64,000 nt of DNA from Cohnella lupini (GTDB taxonomy: Bacteria > Bacillota > Bacilli > Paenibacillales > Paenibacillaceae): positions 62,001 to 126,000 of the forward strand of contig NZ_QRDY01000001.1 of assembly GCF_003386205.1 (NCBI RefSeq), read 5' to 3'. The stretch's first letter is position 1. Each line of letters begins with the position of its first letter. This document shows positions 45,755 through 54,603 of this stretch, one piece after another. The position numbers and the translations under genes are program-made. Below the pieces are notes generated by a model that was not told the origin of the DNA, searched no databases, and saw nothing but the letters and a program-made list of their open reading frames with translations.

Positions 45755-45985
45755 GGGCAAAGTCAACCTCCTAGTCATATTATCGGCGATGTTGATCGCT
45801 TCCGCGCCCGATGGTATCGAAGTAACGGAAGCGATCATGCTGGATGCGGGAACGCACAGGAACGACGACGACGCCATAAGGGCGGCGAGCGGCAGAACAT
45901 ACGGCTTCATGGAACGCCTCCGAGAACGGAATAAGTTACCGGAATAGTATGTCCTTTCCTGCTAGGTTTATCAGCTTAGTCCGAT

Positions 45986-46165
45986 TTAAGCGCCAATTCG
46001 GAAGAAGCTGTAGACGATGAGGAAAAAGGCGAATAGCACCAAAAAAATAGAAATGATTGCCATCGGCCGACGCAGCTGTTCCGGAATTCGTTCTCGCGAG
46101 AGAATCAGAACGACTGCCAAGCCGAAAGACGCAATGATGAAAATAACCGTCGCTTCGGTATTCAT
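45986..46165 (-). CDS. Small membrane protein of unknown function
   Basis: A 59-residue protein with two predicted membrane helices (about residues 4-22 and 34-56) joined by a basic loop SRERIPEQLRRP. ATG 46165 follows GGAAGG; the open frame extends upstream through a region without a ribosome site. It lies 29 bases after the stop of the next upstream gene and may share its transcript. I do not recognise a family. Confidence 0.7.
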   Translation of the reverse strand: MNTEATVIFIIASFGLAVVLILSRERIPEQLRRPMAIISIFLVLFAFFLIVYSFFRIGA

Positions 46166-46194
46166 TAACGTGAACTTCCTTCCTTGTAAAGGAG

Positions 46195-46428
46195 TTAAAT
46201 CGATTTCAACTTCTCCATCGTAAGGCGGAGTCCTTCTTCGCCGTCGGGAAAGTCGATAGGCAGAAATCTCTTCCCCGCCCAATCCATCAATTCCGGTCGG
46301 CTTAGAAACTTATGGCAGATTTCTCCCCATTGATCCGAAATTTCCCGGACGACAAGTGTTTTTCCTTGAACCTCTACAGTGAGCATATTGTAGTTATCGT
46401 GCTTATAGACGGTGTGTTTAGCGAACAT
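46195..46428 (-). CDS. Conserved-looking small protein of unknown function
   Basis: A 77-residue soluble protein, rich in charged residues, with no recognised motif. ATG 46428 has AGGAG six bases upstream; the frame is open for 32 more codons but without a ribosome site. Predicted to be mixed alpha/beta. No function can be assigned. Probably cotranscribed with the small membrane protein downstream. Confidence 0.7.
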   Translation of the reverse strand: MFAKHTVYKHDNYNMLTVEVQGKTLVVREISDQWGEICHKFLSRPELMDWAGKRFLPIDFPDGEEGLRLTMEKLKSI

Positions 46429-46639
46429 GATAGTCTCCTGACTCCGGCATGCTGTGCCGTTTTTCTCATCATAGAAGAGATGAACGTAGAAATCAACGTA
46501 GCATTGGAAAATACAGGTTGACACCGCATGCGGGATATGGGATTCTACTGGGAATCCGAGCCGATGCTGGGAGTACGATCAATGAGAAACATGAGTCGAG
46601 AAGAGACGAGCTAGACGAGACGAGAGGAGAAAAGAAATC

Positions 46640-47368
46640 ATGATGATGGTAAACAAGTCCAAGCCTCAAGCTTACCCGCAGGCGGGAGTTGCCTCCACTT
46701 GCCGGTCTTACGAAGAGTATCGCTTGATGTTCGGGTTGACGGAGACGGATTTGGAGCGCATGGGTCCCGTATTAGACGTAGCGGGGGGAGCTTCCTCGTT
46801 CACTGCTCATTTGAACGCTATGGGTTTTCCGGCGGTCGCGGTCGATCCATTCTACGCGGGGGAGACGGAGGAGGTCATAGCGATGGCGCGTAAAGAGATC
46901 GAGGTCTCTTCGGCCAAGCTTGCCGCGATGTCTGACATCTATGATTGGAGCTTTTACGGTTCGCCGGGCAATCATAGGGCTATGAGAGAACGATCTTTGG
47001 AGTTGTTTGCCGAAGATTTCCGCAAAACGGAAGCCCGTAAAAGATATTATTCCGCTTCGCTGCCGAGCTTGCCCTTCGAGAATGACGCATTCGGCCTCAT
47101 CTTGTGTAGCCATTTTCTATTTCTATACGCGGACAGCTTCGACCGGGAATTCCATCAGGCAGCGATAAAGGAGTTGTTTCGCGTGCTGAGGCCCGGCGGA
47201 GAATTGAGAATATATCCCTTAATCAACTTGAAATGGGAGAGATATCCTTTCATTTCCGATATTTTAAGAGAGCTTAAAGACCTAGCGCAGGAGGAATATT
47301 TACCCACCGCTTTGCCCTTCACGCCCGTCCCAAGTCCCTTGCTACGCTTGGTTAAATCGGATTTTTGA
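46640..47368 (+). CDS. Class I SAM-dependent methyltransferase
   Basis: A 242-residue methyltransferase of the type 11 fold. SAM motif I is VLDVAGGASSFTAHL, the acidic end of strand 2 is AVDPFY, and FGLILCSHFLFLYAD followed by RVLRPGGELRIYPL gives motifs II and III. No substrate can be inferred; about 30 residues between motifs I and II form an extra helical insertion. The start has GAGAGGAGAA upstream. Single gene before the cold-shock gene promoter. Confidence 0.85.
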   Translation: MMMVNKSKPQAYPQAGVASTCRSYEEYRLMFGLTETDLERMGPVLDVAGGASSFTAHLNAMGFPAVAVDPFYAGETEEVIAMARKEIEVSSAKLAAMSDIYDWSFYGSPGNHRAMRERSLELFAEDFRKTEARKRYYSASLPSLPFENDAFGLILCSHFLFLYADSFDREFHQAAIKELFRVLRPGGELRIYPLINLKWERYPFISDILRELKDLAQEEYLPTALPFTPVPSPLLRLVKSDF

Positions 47369-47382
47369 CGACTTTGGATATC

Positions 47383-47411
47383 TTGCAAAAAAGGGAAATT
47401 CCGGGTATAAT
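47383..47411 (+). promoter_or_regulatory. Promoter of the cold-shock gene
   Basis: TTGCAA and TATAAT at 17-bp spacing, giving a leader of about 40 bases before the start codon. Confidence 0.8.
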
Positions 47412-47457
47412 TATCTTATTCGTCGGCTGAACGGCGAGATTTTAGGAGGTTTTTCAT

Positions 47458-47655
47458 TTGAGAGGAACAGTTAAGTGGTTCAACGCGGAGAAGGGTTACG
47501 GTTTTATCTCCATCGAAGACGGGAACGATGTATTCGTTCATTTCTCTGCCATTCAAAGCGACGGTTTCAAAACATTAGAAGAAGGCCAAGCGGTGGAATT
47601 TGAAATCACGCAAGGAAATCGCGGTCCGCAAGCCTCGAACGTGGTTAAGCTGTAA
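47458..47655 (+). CDS. Cold-shock protein, CspA/CspB family
   Basis: A 65-residue single-stranded nucleic acid-binding protein that melts RNA structure. RNP1 is KGYGFI and RNP2 VFVHF. It starts at TTG 47458 after AGGAGG; the N-terminal [15 protein letters not shown] is full length, so TTG is the real start although most csp genes use ATG. Monocistronic, with a strong promoter and a terminator hairpin. Confidence 0.96.
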   Translation: MRGTVKWFNAEKGYGFISIEDGNDVFVHFSAIQSDGFKTLEEGQAVEFEITQGNRGPQASNVVKL

Positions 47656-47705
47656 GTCGCGCTTGAAGCGCCCGACTTATTAACATATCACGAAATCAGC
47701 AACTT

Positions 47706-47735
47706 GACCCTCGGCAGATGCCGGGGGTCTTCTAT
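47706..47735 (+). terminator. Terminator of the cold-shock gene
   Basis: GACCCTCGGC-AGAT-GCCGGGGGTC followed by a short T-rich stretch. Confidence 0.75.
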
Positions 47736-47818
47736 TGTATCCTTTGACCTCGTCGGAGGCAAAATGGTACACTATTTTTGGGTTTTTATGATACTAATGT
47801 TTCCCGGGGGTAAAGGAT

Positions 47819-48565
47819 ATGCCAAAATTCAAGCTATTTGCCGGACGCAAGGGTAAGGCGGATCAGGCGAAAAATAATCGTTTCGTGAAGCTGGGGCGCG
47901 AAATTTACGTGCAAGCTCGCAGAGGCGGCACGAATCCCGAAGCTAACTACGGCCTTAAGACCGCGATCGCTAACGCACGTGCGATCCAAATGCCGGCTGA
48001 AAATATTGACAGAGCGATTAAAAAAGCATCGGGCGGCGCGGACAGCGTGGATTACGAGGAAGTTCTTTACGAAGGATACGGACCGGGCGGCGTAGCGATC
48101 ATGGTGAAATGCTTGACGGATAACCGTAACCGTACGGCCGCCGACGTTCGCTCGATCTTCGGCAAACGCGGAGGTAATCTAGGCGAATCCGGTTGCGTAG
48201 CCTACATGTTCGACCAGAAGGGATTGCTGGTCATCACGCGGGACGAAGACGATGGTCTGGATGAGGACAGCTTCATGATGGAGGCATTGGAAGCGGGCGC
48301 GCAGGACGTCGTGAGCGAGGAAGAAAGCTTCGAAATCCTAACGGCGCCAGAGGACTTCGATGCCGTCAAGAACAAGCTGGAAGCGGCAGGATACAAGTTC
48401 GAGACGTCCGGCGTTCGCTGGCTTCCGCAGAACACGGTTGCCGCGGATGGAGAAAATGCGGACAAGTTATTAAGAATGATGGACGCTTTCGAAGACAATG
48501 ACGACGTCCAGGACGTCTACCACAACTTCGAGATCAGCGACGACGAAATGAGCCGTTTGGACTAA
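47819..48565 (+). CDS. YebC/PmpR family transcription or translation factor
   Basis: A 248-residue protein of the YebC/TACO1 family, which includes DNA-binding regulators and factors that relieve ribosome stalling. The core VKLGREIYVQARRGGTNPEAN...LKTAIANARAIQMP and YEGYGPGGVAIMVKCLTDNRNRTAADVRSIFGKRGGNLG is clear. The GREIYVQAR form is closer to the YeeN subgroup than to YebC proper. The N-terminus MPKFKLFAGRKGKADQ differs from both common forms. Single gene. Confidence 0.92.
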   Translation: MPKFKLFAGRKGKADQAKNNRFVKLGREIYVQARRGGTNPEANYGLKTAIANARAIQMPAENIDRAIKKASGGADSVDYEEVLYEGYGPGGVAIMVKCLTDNRNRTAADVRSIFGKRGGNLGESGCVAYMFDQKGLLVITRDEDDGLDEDSFMMEALEAGAQDVVSEEESFEILTAPEDFDAVKNKLEAAGYKFETSGVRWLPQNTVAADGENADKLLRMMDAFEDNDDVQDVYHNFEISDDEMSRLD

Positions 48566-48608
48566 TCGCGTTCAAAAAGAACATTAATCGTATACCGTTC
48601 CGCAAGCG

Positions 48609-48632
48609 GAGGCCGAAAGGCCTCTTTCTTTT
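48609..48632 (+). terminator. Terminator of the yebC-type gene
   Basis: GAGGCC-GAAA-GGCCTC followed by TTTCTTTT. Confidence 0.85.
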
Positions 48633-48650
48633 GATTACAAGTTCTTTTGA

Positions 48651-48854
48651 TTACGAAGCCGTGTATCTTATTAACCTGTACTCATGAATCGTATAAACGG
48701 TCGACACTCCAAACGAAATTAATTTATCGATCGCATTCGCGGAGCATTTCGTACAGATGAAACCGCTTGGCCAACGGATCTGGTAGATATAGTCGCGGCA
48801 AGCTTGTTCATCCGGAAAACGGGCCATGAACTTGCCTACAGACATAGCTCGCAT
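48651..48854 (-). CDS. Small protein with IS1595-type zinc-ribbon N-terminus; possible SOS gene or transposase remnant
   Basis: A 67-residue ORF. Residues 7-37 (VGKFMARFPDEQACRDYIYQIRWPSGF then ICTKC) strongly resemble the N-terminal zinc-ribbon region of IS1595-family transposases, including FPDExACRxY, RWPxGF and the first CxxC. The second CxxC and the catalytic domain are missing and the C-terminal 30 residues are unrelated. ATG 48854 has GGGGTGG upstream. It has its own promoter and a LexA-type operator. It could be a decayed insertion sequence or a reused small gene; I cannot decide. Confidence 0.55.
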   Translation of the reverse strand: MRAMSVGKFMARFPDEQACRDYIYQIRWPSGFICTKCSANAIDKLISFGVSTVYTIHEYRLIRYTAS

Positions 48855-48874
48855 ACTCAACCACCCCTAAAATG

Positions 48875-48922
48875 GAACATATGTTCTTATTTTATTGTAC
48901 AGAAATTCATTGGAAAAATCAA
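48875..48922 (-). promoter_or_regulatory. Promoter with LexA-type operator before the small zinc-ribbon ORF
   Basis: On the minus strand TTGATT (48922-48917), 17 bp, TACAAT (48899-48894). The perfect 12-bp palindrome GAACATATGTTC lies at 48886-48875, covering the expected transcription start. It fits the Gram-positive LexA (DinR) core GAAC-N4-GTTC. Confidence 0.65.
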
Positions 48923-49210
48923 GGTGTTTTGGTGAAAGGTGATCTCGGAATTAGGTGAGGATTTGGTAAACTCCCGATTCATACTTCCTGAGCTATCTGC
49001 TCATAACAATCCGTTGAACGATGTAGGCATATGGCTCAGGGAGAAGTGAAGGAGTATGTTTGGGCGATATAGGTAGATGCCTCAGTGAGAGAGAGGTAGA
49101 TAGCGGATTGTGAAGAAAATTCGAGTTTGAACACTAGGAATAAGGGCCGGAAAAGAAGTGGCGAAGGCAAAAGAACTAAGGAAAGGAGGTCGATGCGTAA
49201 GTTGAGTAAT
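48923..49210. other. Intergenic region without recognised genes
   Basis: Purine-rich on the plus strand (GAGAGAG, GAAAAG, GGAAAGGAGG). Open frames here have no family resemblance and no proper start signals. It separates the small zinc-ribbon ORF promoter from the mnmA terminator. Confidence 0.4.
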
Positions 49211-49213
49211 AGA

Positions 49214-49247
49214 AGAAAACCGCTAGCCACGAAGGGCTAACGGCTTA
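49214..49247 (-). terminator. Terminator of mnmA
   Basis: On the minus strand AAGCCGTTAGCCC-TTCGT-GGCTAGCGGTTTTC, a stem of about ten pairs with a T run. Confidence 0.82.
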
Positions 49248-49266
49248 TGATATTTCACGATGGAGA

Positions 49267-50439
<1,173 letters not shown>

Positions 50440-50480
50440 TCATCTCTCCTTAAAGCTTAACAATTCCGAATACGTTTATT

Positions 50481-50489
50481 ATTTTAGCA
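50481..50489 (-). promoter_or_regulatory. Possible extended -10 promoter of mnmA
   Basis: TGCTAAAAT on the minus strand, about 45 bases before the mnmA start; no clear -35 box. Confidence 0.4.
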
Positions 50490-50546
50490 TATTCGATATT
50501 AAATCTCACACATCGGCAGTCCTTTCATGAATATGTCACGTTTTTT

Positions 50547-50575
50547 TTGACCAAAAAGGAAATAGATGTGATAAC
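50547..50575 (+). promoter_or_regulatory. Possible promoter of cymR-iscS
   Basis: TTGACC and GATAAC with a 17-bp spacer and TGT before the -10 box (extended form). Confidence 0.45.
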
Positions 50576-50587
50576 ATAGATTTATTA

Positions 50588-50600
50588 TGGGGATACCCCA
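50588..50600 (+). promoter_or_regulatory. Palindrome TGGGGATACCCCA in the cymR leader, possible operator
   Basis: A perfect 5-bp inverted repeat with a 3-base centre, 13 bases past the -10 box. An autoregulatory site for the Rrf2-type regulator is a reasonable guess, but the motif is unlike the published CymR site as I know it. Confidence 0.35.
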
Positions 50601-50668
50601 CATTCAACAGTGCGAATAAGACAGAATGCAACTTATTCCATTCCAACGGCATGAAAGCAGGTGTTCTC

Positions 50669-51088
50669 TTGAAAATATCGACTAAAGGCCGTTATGGCCT
50701 AACCATCATGATGGAACTTGCGGCTAAATTCGGCGAAGGGCCGATTTCCCTAAAGAGCATCGCGGAGAAGAACAATCTCTCCGAACATTATTTGGAACAA
50801 TTAATCGCTCCTTTACGCAATGCGGGCTTGGTCAAAAGCGTTAGGGGAGCATACGGCGGATATATATTGTCCAAGGACCCGGAAACCATTTCTTCGGGAG
50901 ACGTCATCCGTATATTGGAAGGACCGATCAGCCCCGTCGACTTCACCGAAGAAGACGATCCGGCTAAGCGAGATTTGTGGTTGCGTATTCGCGACAGTAT
51001 CGCCGAAGTTCTTGATTCCACGACGTTGCACGATCTAATTAACTTCAAAGGCGCGGACAAGCTAGACAACTATATGTTCTATATTTAG
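50669..51088 (+). CDS. cymR: Rrf2-family regulator, CymR type
   Basis: Repressor of cysteine and sulfur metabolism genes; in B. subtilis and Staphylococcus CymR works in a complex with CysK. 139 residues with the winged helix ISTKGRYGLTIMMELA...SLKSIAEKNNLSEHYLEQLIAPLRNAGLVKSVRGAYGGY and the C-terminal YMFYI of CymR. It contains no cysteines, so it is not an iron-sulfur sensor like IscR. The start is TTG 50669, six bases after AGGTG; it gives the MKISTKGRYG N-terminus of the family, while ATG 50651 has no ribosome site. Confidence 0.92.
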   Translation: MKISTKGRYGLTIMMELAAKFGEGPISLKSIAEKNNLSEHYLEQLIAPLRNAGLVKSVRGAYGGYILSKDPETISSGDVIRILEGPISPVDFTEEDDPAKRDLWLRIRDSIAEVLDSTTLHDLINFKGADKLDNYMFYI

Positions 51089-51103
51089 AAGAAGGTGCAA
51101 GGC

Positions 51104-52258
51104 ATGAGCTTCATTTATTTCGATCACGCGGCGACTTCGCCAATGAGCTCCGAAGTATTGGCAGCCTACGTAGAAGCGGCCAACGGCGGTCCGGGCAATC
51201 CTTCCAGCTTGCATGCTCACGGGCGCGCGGCCAGAGAACGGATTTCGTTAGCCAGGGATACCTTTGCCCGCCTTCTTAGCTGCCAGGCATCGGAGCTTAT
51301 TTTCACCGGAAGCGGCACGGAAAGCGATAATACGGCATTGTTCGGAGCGGCTCGCGCCCAAAGACAGCGAGGACGCTCCGGAATCGTTACGACGGCGGTC
51401 GAGCATCATGCCGTACTGCACGCATGTCGTCAACTGGAGGCCGAAGGTTTCCGGTTAACGATATTACCCGTCGACGAATACGGACGCGTATCCGTATCAG
51501 AGGCTAAAGCCGCGATCGACGAAACGACGGCGCTTGTGAGCGTTATGGCAGGCAACAATGAAACCGGAACGTTACAGCCGATTGCCGAGATCGGCGATTG
51601 GGCTCGCAATCATAAAGCAATTATGCATGTCGATGCCGTGCAAGCCTTCGGCTACGCGGAGTTAAATCTCAAAGAAATGCCCATTGATTTGCTTAGCCTA
51701 TCCGCTCATAAAATCAACGGCCCCCAAGGCGTTGGTTTGTTGTACGTACGTAAAGGAACCCATTTCCAGCCCATTCTCTACGGGGGCTCGCAGGAGCGTA
51801 ACCGCAGGGCGGGCACGGAGAACGTTGCCGGCATCGCAGCATTCGCTAAAGCAGCGGAGATCGCATACGGCGATCTATCGATTAGACGAGAGCACGCCGA
51901 AGAAATCCGCTCCGCTTTTCTTGCACGGCTGTCCGAGCATTTGGGACAGGATCGATTCGTCGTTAACGGACATCCAGACGAACGACTTCCCCATATCTTA
52001 AACCTTAGCATTCCAGGCGTTTCTTCCGAAAGCATGCTCATGAATTTAGATCTGGAGGGCGTTTCGGCGTCCGGAGGTTCCGCTTGCACTTCGGGTTCCT
52101 TGAAACCGTCGCACGTTCTGCTTGCGATGAACCTTTCGACGGAAAGAGTTTCTTCCGCTGTAAGATTTAGCTTCGGTTTGGGTAATACTATAGAAGAAGC
52201 CGATAAAACGGCGAAAATAACTGCAACCATTTCAGCCCGTATGCGTATTAGATTATAG
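51104..52258 (+). CDS. Cysteine desulfurase (IscS/NifS family, YrvO-like)
   Basis: PLP enzyme that removes sulfur from cysteine; its YrvO counterpart in B. subtilis hands sulfur to MnmA for tRNA thiolation. 384 residues: IYFDHAATSPM start, SLSAHKINGPQGVG with the PLP lysine, and the mobile-loop cysteine in ASGGSACTSGSLKPSHVL. ATG 51104 follows GAAGGTG; a GTG three codons earlier is less likely. It lies 15 bases after cymR, surely in one transcript. Confidence 0.95.
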   Translation: MSFIYFDHAATSPMSSEVLAAYVEAANGGPGNPSSLHAHGRAARERISLARDTFARLLSCQASELIFTGSGTESDNTALFGAARAQRQRGRSGIVTTAVEHHAVLHACRQLEAEGFRLTILPVDEYGRVSVSEAKAAIDETTALVSVMAGNNETGTLQPIAEIGDWARNHKAIMHVDAVQAFGYAELNLKEMPIDLLSLSAHKINGPQGVGLLYVRKGTHFQPILYGGSQERNRRAGTENVAGIAAFAKAAEIAYGDLSIRREHAEEIRSAFLARLSEHLGQDRFVVNGHPDERLPHILNLSIPGVSSESMLMNLDLEGVSASGGSACTSGSLKPSHVLLAMNLSTERVSSAVRFSFGLGNTIEEADKTAKITATISARMRIRL

Positions 52259-52284
52259 GCGCTGGAATTGTTAGGAGCCCGAGC

Positions 52285-52797
52285 ATGATCCAGGTACAAC
52301 GGATTCTCGGCTTGCCGGTGCTTCTCGAAAGCGGCAAATGCATTGGCAAAGTCAAAGACTTGTGGTTCGACGAATTCTGGAAGTTGGTCGGCATCGTATT
52401 GGACAAATACGCCCGATCCGGCATTCGCAAAACTCCTAAGATCGTCTACTGGGAAGATATCGTTCATTGCGGTGAAGATGCCTTGTTGATTAAGGGCAGC
52501 ACGGTCGTAGCGACCATGGATAGCAAGCAGTTGCTGCGGACTTTCCATACCGGCGTCGTCCGGTTGAAGGATATGCCGGTTTACACGATTGAGGGACAAC
52601 ACTTAGGTGAAGTATCGGACGTTTATTTTAAGCCGTCCGAGGGTACACAAATAATAGGATATGAATTGACGGACGGTTTTCTCGCGGACGTATTCGAAGG
52701 AAGGCGGAAATTATTCTTGCCTGAAGCTCTTGAGAATATTACCCTGGGCGAGGACGCAATCCTGGTACCGGCTTCTTACGAGCGGATACTTACGTGA
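52285..52797 (+). CDS. Protein with two PRC-barrel domains (YrrD-like)
   Basis: A 170-residue protein with two PRC-barrel folds (about residues 4-80 and 85-165): GLPVLLESGKCIGKVKDLWFD and MPVYTIEGQHLGEVSDVYFK are typical first strands. PRC barrels often act in RNA processing or membrane-linked complexes; YrrD of B. subtilis, at the same place in the genome, has no firm function. The ribosome site is weak (TTAGGAGC at 52270). 26 bases after iscS. Confidence 0.85.
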   Translation: MIQVQRILGLPVLLESGKCIGKVKDLWFDEFWKLVGIVLDKYARSGIRKTPKIVYWEDIVHCGEDALLIKGSTVVATMDSKQLLRTFHTGVVRLKDMPVYTIEGQHLGEVSDVYFKPSEGTQIIGYELTDGFLADVFEGRRKLFLPEALENITLGEDAILVPASYERILT

Positions 52798-52829
52798 GAC
52801 CATACGTGGAAAGTGACAGGTGAAGACGG

Positions 52830-53036
52830 ATGATGAGATGCCCTAACTGTAGCTCCAAAGATATTGGGAAAATCGGTTCCCATCAATTTTACTGCTGGAG
52901 TTGTTTTATCGAATTGACGGTAAACGGCGAGAAAATGTCGGTATATCAGGTTGAAGAGGACGGTACTCTGAGTTCCCTCGACGATTTGTTTTTCGAAGAG
53001 CCGATTCCGGCTCAGATTCACGCGAACGGAATGTAA
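52830..53036 (+). CDS. Small two-CxxC zinc-ribbon protein
   Basis: A 68-residue protein with metal-binding pairs CPNC (residues 4-7) and CWSC (22-25), a short beta-rich middle and an acidic C-terminus. It is probably a zinc-binding regulator or adaptor, function unknown. It follows the PRC-barrel gene by 32 bases and is closed by a strong terminator, so it is likely the last gene of the cymR-iscS transcript. Confidence 0.8.
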   Translation: MMRCPNCSSKDIGKIGSHQFYCWSCFIELTVNGEKMSVYQVEEDGTLSSLDDLFFEEPIPAQIHANGM

Positions 53037-53054
53037 TGTAAGGTTCATATAACG

Positions 53055-53095
53055 AAGCGCCATGTCTACCCTCGGGGAGACGCGGCGCTTTTTTA
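53055..53095 (+). terminator. Terminator after the zinc-ribbon gene
   Basis: AAGCGCC-AT-GTCT pairs with AGAC-GC-GGCGCTT, followed by TTTTTATTT. Confidence 0.9.
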
Positions 53096-53177
53096 TTTGC
53101 TTTGGTTTACCGACGGGGACAAGTACATATACTAGATAAGCAAGTCATGCTCGGAGCGGTCATAGGGGGTGGGGGAG

Positions 53178-54248
53178 ATGGGCCGGTTTGCCCAGAGCCG
53201 TTTTTTTACTGTGCTCGTATATGCCATACTTTGTTTGTTGGTCTTGTTCCTCGTCGTTCTGGTTCGTCCGATGCTCGTCTCCGTATATGATTTCTTGAAA
53301 GCCGTATTGGCGCCTTTCCTTGTGGCGATGGTCATCTCTTATATGTTAAATCCGATAGTTAACCTGCTTCACGACCGTAAGGTGCCGCGAACCGCGGCGG
53401 TATTACTGATCTATGCCGTGTTTATCTCGGTATCGGTCGTCGTACTGATGAACGTTACCCCGATGTTCGTAAATCAAGTCGAAGAGTTGAACGAGCACAT
53501 GCCCGATCTAACGATGAAGGCGCAGAGCTTGGCGGATCATTTCAATAACAACGACATGTTGCCCGTCACCGTCAGAGACGCCATCAACAGTTCGATCGGT
53601 AATTTGGAGGAGCAGGTCGAGAAGAGGATCGCCGATTTTCTAAACAATTTAGGAGCCGTCGTTAACGTATTGTTCATCGCTATGATCGTACCGTTCTTGG
53701 CGTTCTATATGATGAAGGATTTAGACGTATTCGAACGCGCGGCGCTGCAATACATTCCCCGGGCGAGGCGCAAGCCCGCGATAAGGCTTATGAAGGACAT
53801 CGATTCCGCGTTGGGCAGTTACATAAGAGGACAGCTTATCGTATCCTTGTGCATCGGCGTACTGGCGTATATCGGTTATCTGATTATCGGAATGCCTTAT
53901 CCGCTTCTCATGGCTTGTTTTGTATCGTTGTTCGATATCATTCCTTATCTAGGTCCGTTCTTCGGGGCTTTGCCGGCGTTGCTGATGGCGACTACGATTT
54001 CTTGGAAAATGGTGCTCATGGTCATTATCGTCAATATGATCTGCCAGAACCTCGAAAGCAACGTGATCAGTCCGCAAGTGGTCGGGAAATCGATGAAAAT
54101 GCATCCCCTTACCATCATTCTCGTGCTGTTAATCGGCGGCAATCTTGCGGGGATCGTAGGTATGATATTAGCGGTTCCATTCTACGCGGCTTTAAGAGTC
54201 ATCGTTCAGCATGTGTCCGCCTACTACATTCATAGAAAAACCGTTTGA
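53178..54248 (+). CDS. AI-2E family membrane transporter (YrrI-like)
   Basis: A 356-residue membrane protein of the AI-2E (UPF0118/PerM) family, with about seven to eight membrane segments: AYILCLLVLFLVVLVRP-like first helix, a long cytosolic or external coiled region (about 95-150), and the family segment FVSLFDIIPYLGPFFGALPALL. Members have been linked to signal or ion/Na+ transport, but the substrate here is unknown. I prefer ATG 53178 over the GTG 53169 because AGGGGG lies eight bases before it. Its stop overlaps the -35 box of the alaS promoter. Confidence 0.88.
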   Translation: MGRFAQSRFFTVLVYAILCLLVLFLVVLVRPMLVSVYDFLKAVLAPFLVAMVISYMLNPIVNLLHDRKVPRTAAVLLIYAVFISVSVVVLMNVTPMFVNQVEELNEHMPDLTMKAQSLADHFNNNDMLPVTVRDAINSSIGNLEEQVEKRIADFLNNLGAVVNVLFIAMIVPFLAFYMMKDLDVFERAALQYIPRARRKPAIRLMKDIDSALGSYIRGQLIVSLCIGVLAYIGYLIIGMPYPLLMACFVSLFDIIPYLGPFFGALPALLMATTISWKMVLMVIIVNMICQNLESNVISPQVVGKSMKMHPLTIILVLLIGGNLAGIVGMILAVPFYAALRVIVQHVSAYYIHRKTV

Positions 54249-54274
54249 CAGCGCTGATTTGCGTTGTCTATAAT
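54245..54274 (+). promoter_or_regulatory. Promoter of alaS
   Basis: Consensus TTGACA and TATAAT with an 18-bp spacer. The -35 box includes the stop codon of the preceding transporter gene. Confidence 0.88.
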
Positions 54275-54281
54275 TTATATG

Positions 54282-54558
54282 ATCTATATAAACGAAAACG
54301 TTGACGAAACATAAGTACCTCGAAGACCGCATAACCAGAGAGAAGATTCTTGCCTCTAAGCCTCCCGACGGGCGCATAGAAGGCTCGGCTGAGAAAATCT
54401 TCTGTGCGAAGGGCGTGGGAAGCTGGTTTCGGAGTGCGGATTAGAAGTCCGCCGGCGAGGGCCGTTATCCCGGTTAGAGGAGATCGTATTCTTAGGAATG
54501 CGATAACCAGGGTGGTACCGCGAAGATTTTCGTCCCTGATTCGAGGGGCGTTTTTTTA
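54282..54558 (+). promoter_or_regulatory. T-box leader of alaS
   Basis: Core GGGTGGTACCGCG at 54510-54522, then the terminator CGTCCCTGATTCGAGGGGCG with a T run. The UGGU bulge fits the A discriminator of tRNA-Ala. Specifier not resolved. Confidence 0.92.
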
Positions 54559-54603
54559 TTTTTTTGGACCTATACGGACGTAAACAGAAGGGGGATATTC
54601 TTG

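Noticed and set aside
46518-46541. TTGACA before the methyltransferase at 46640
   Set aside because: No acceptable -10 box at 16-18 bp, so no promoter is claimed.
49036-49230. 64-residue minus-strand frame between the small zinc-ribbon ORF and mnmA
   Set aside because: Leu/Ser-rich translation of a purine-rich stretch, no ribosome site, overlaps the mnmA terminator.
49194-49241. 15-codon peptide frame after AAAGGAGG
   Set aside because: The ATG is only three bases from the ribosome-like site and the frame runs into the mnmA terminator; no other support.
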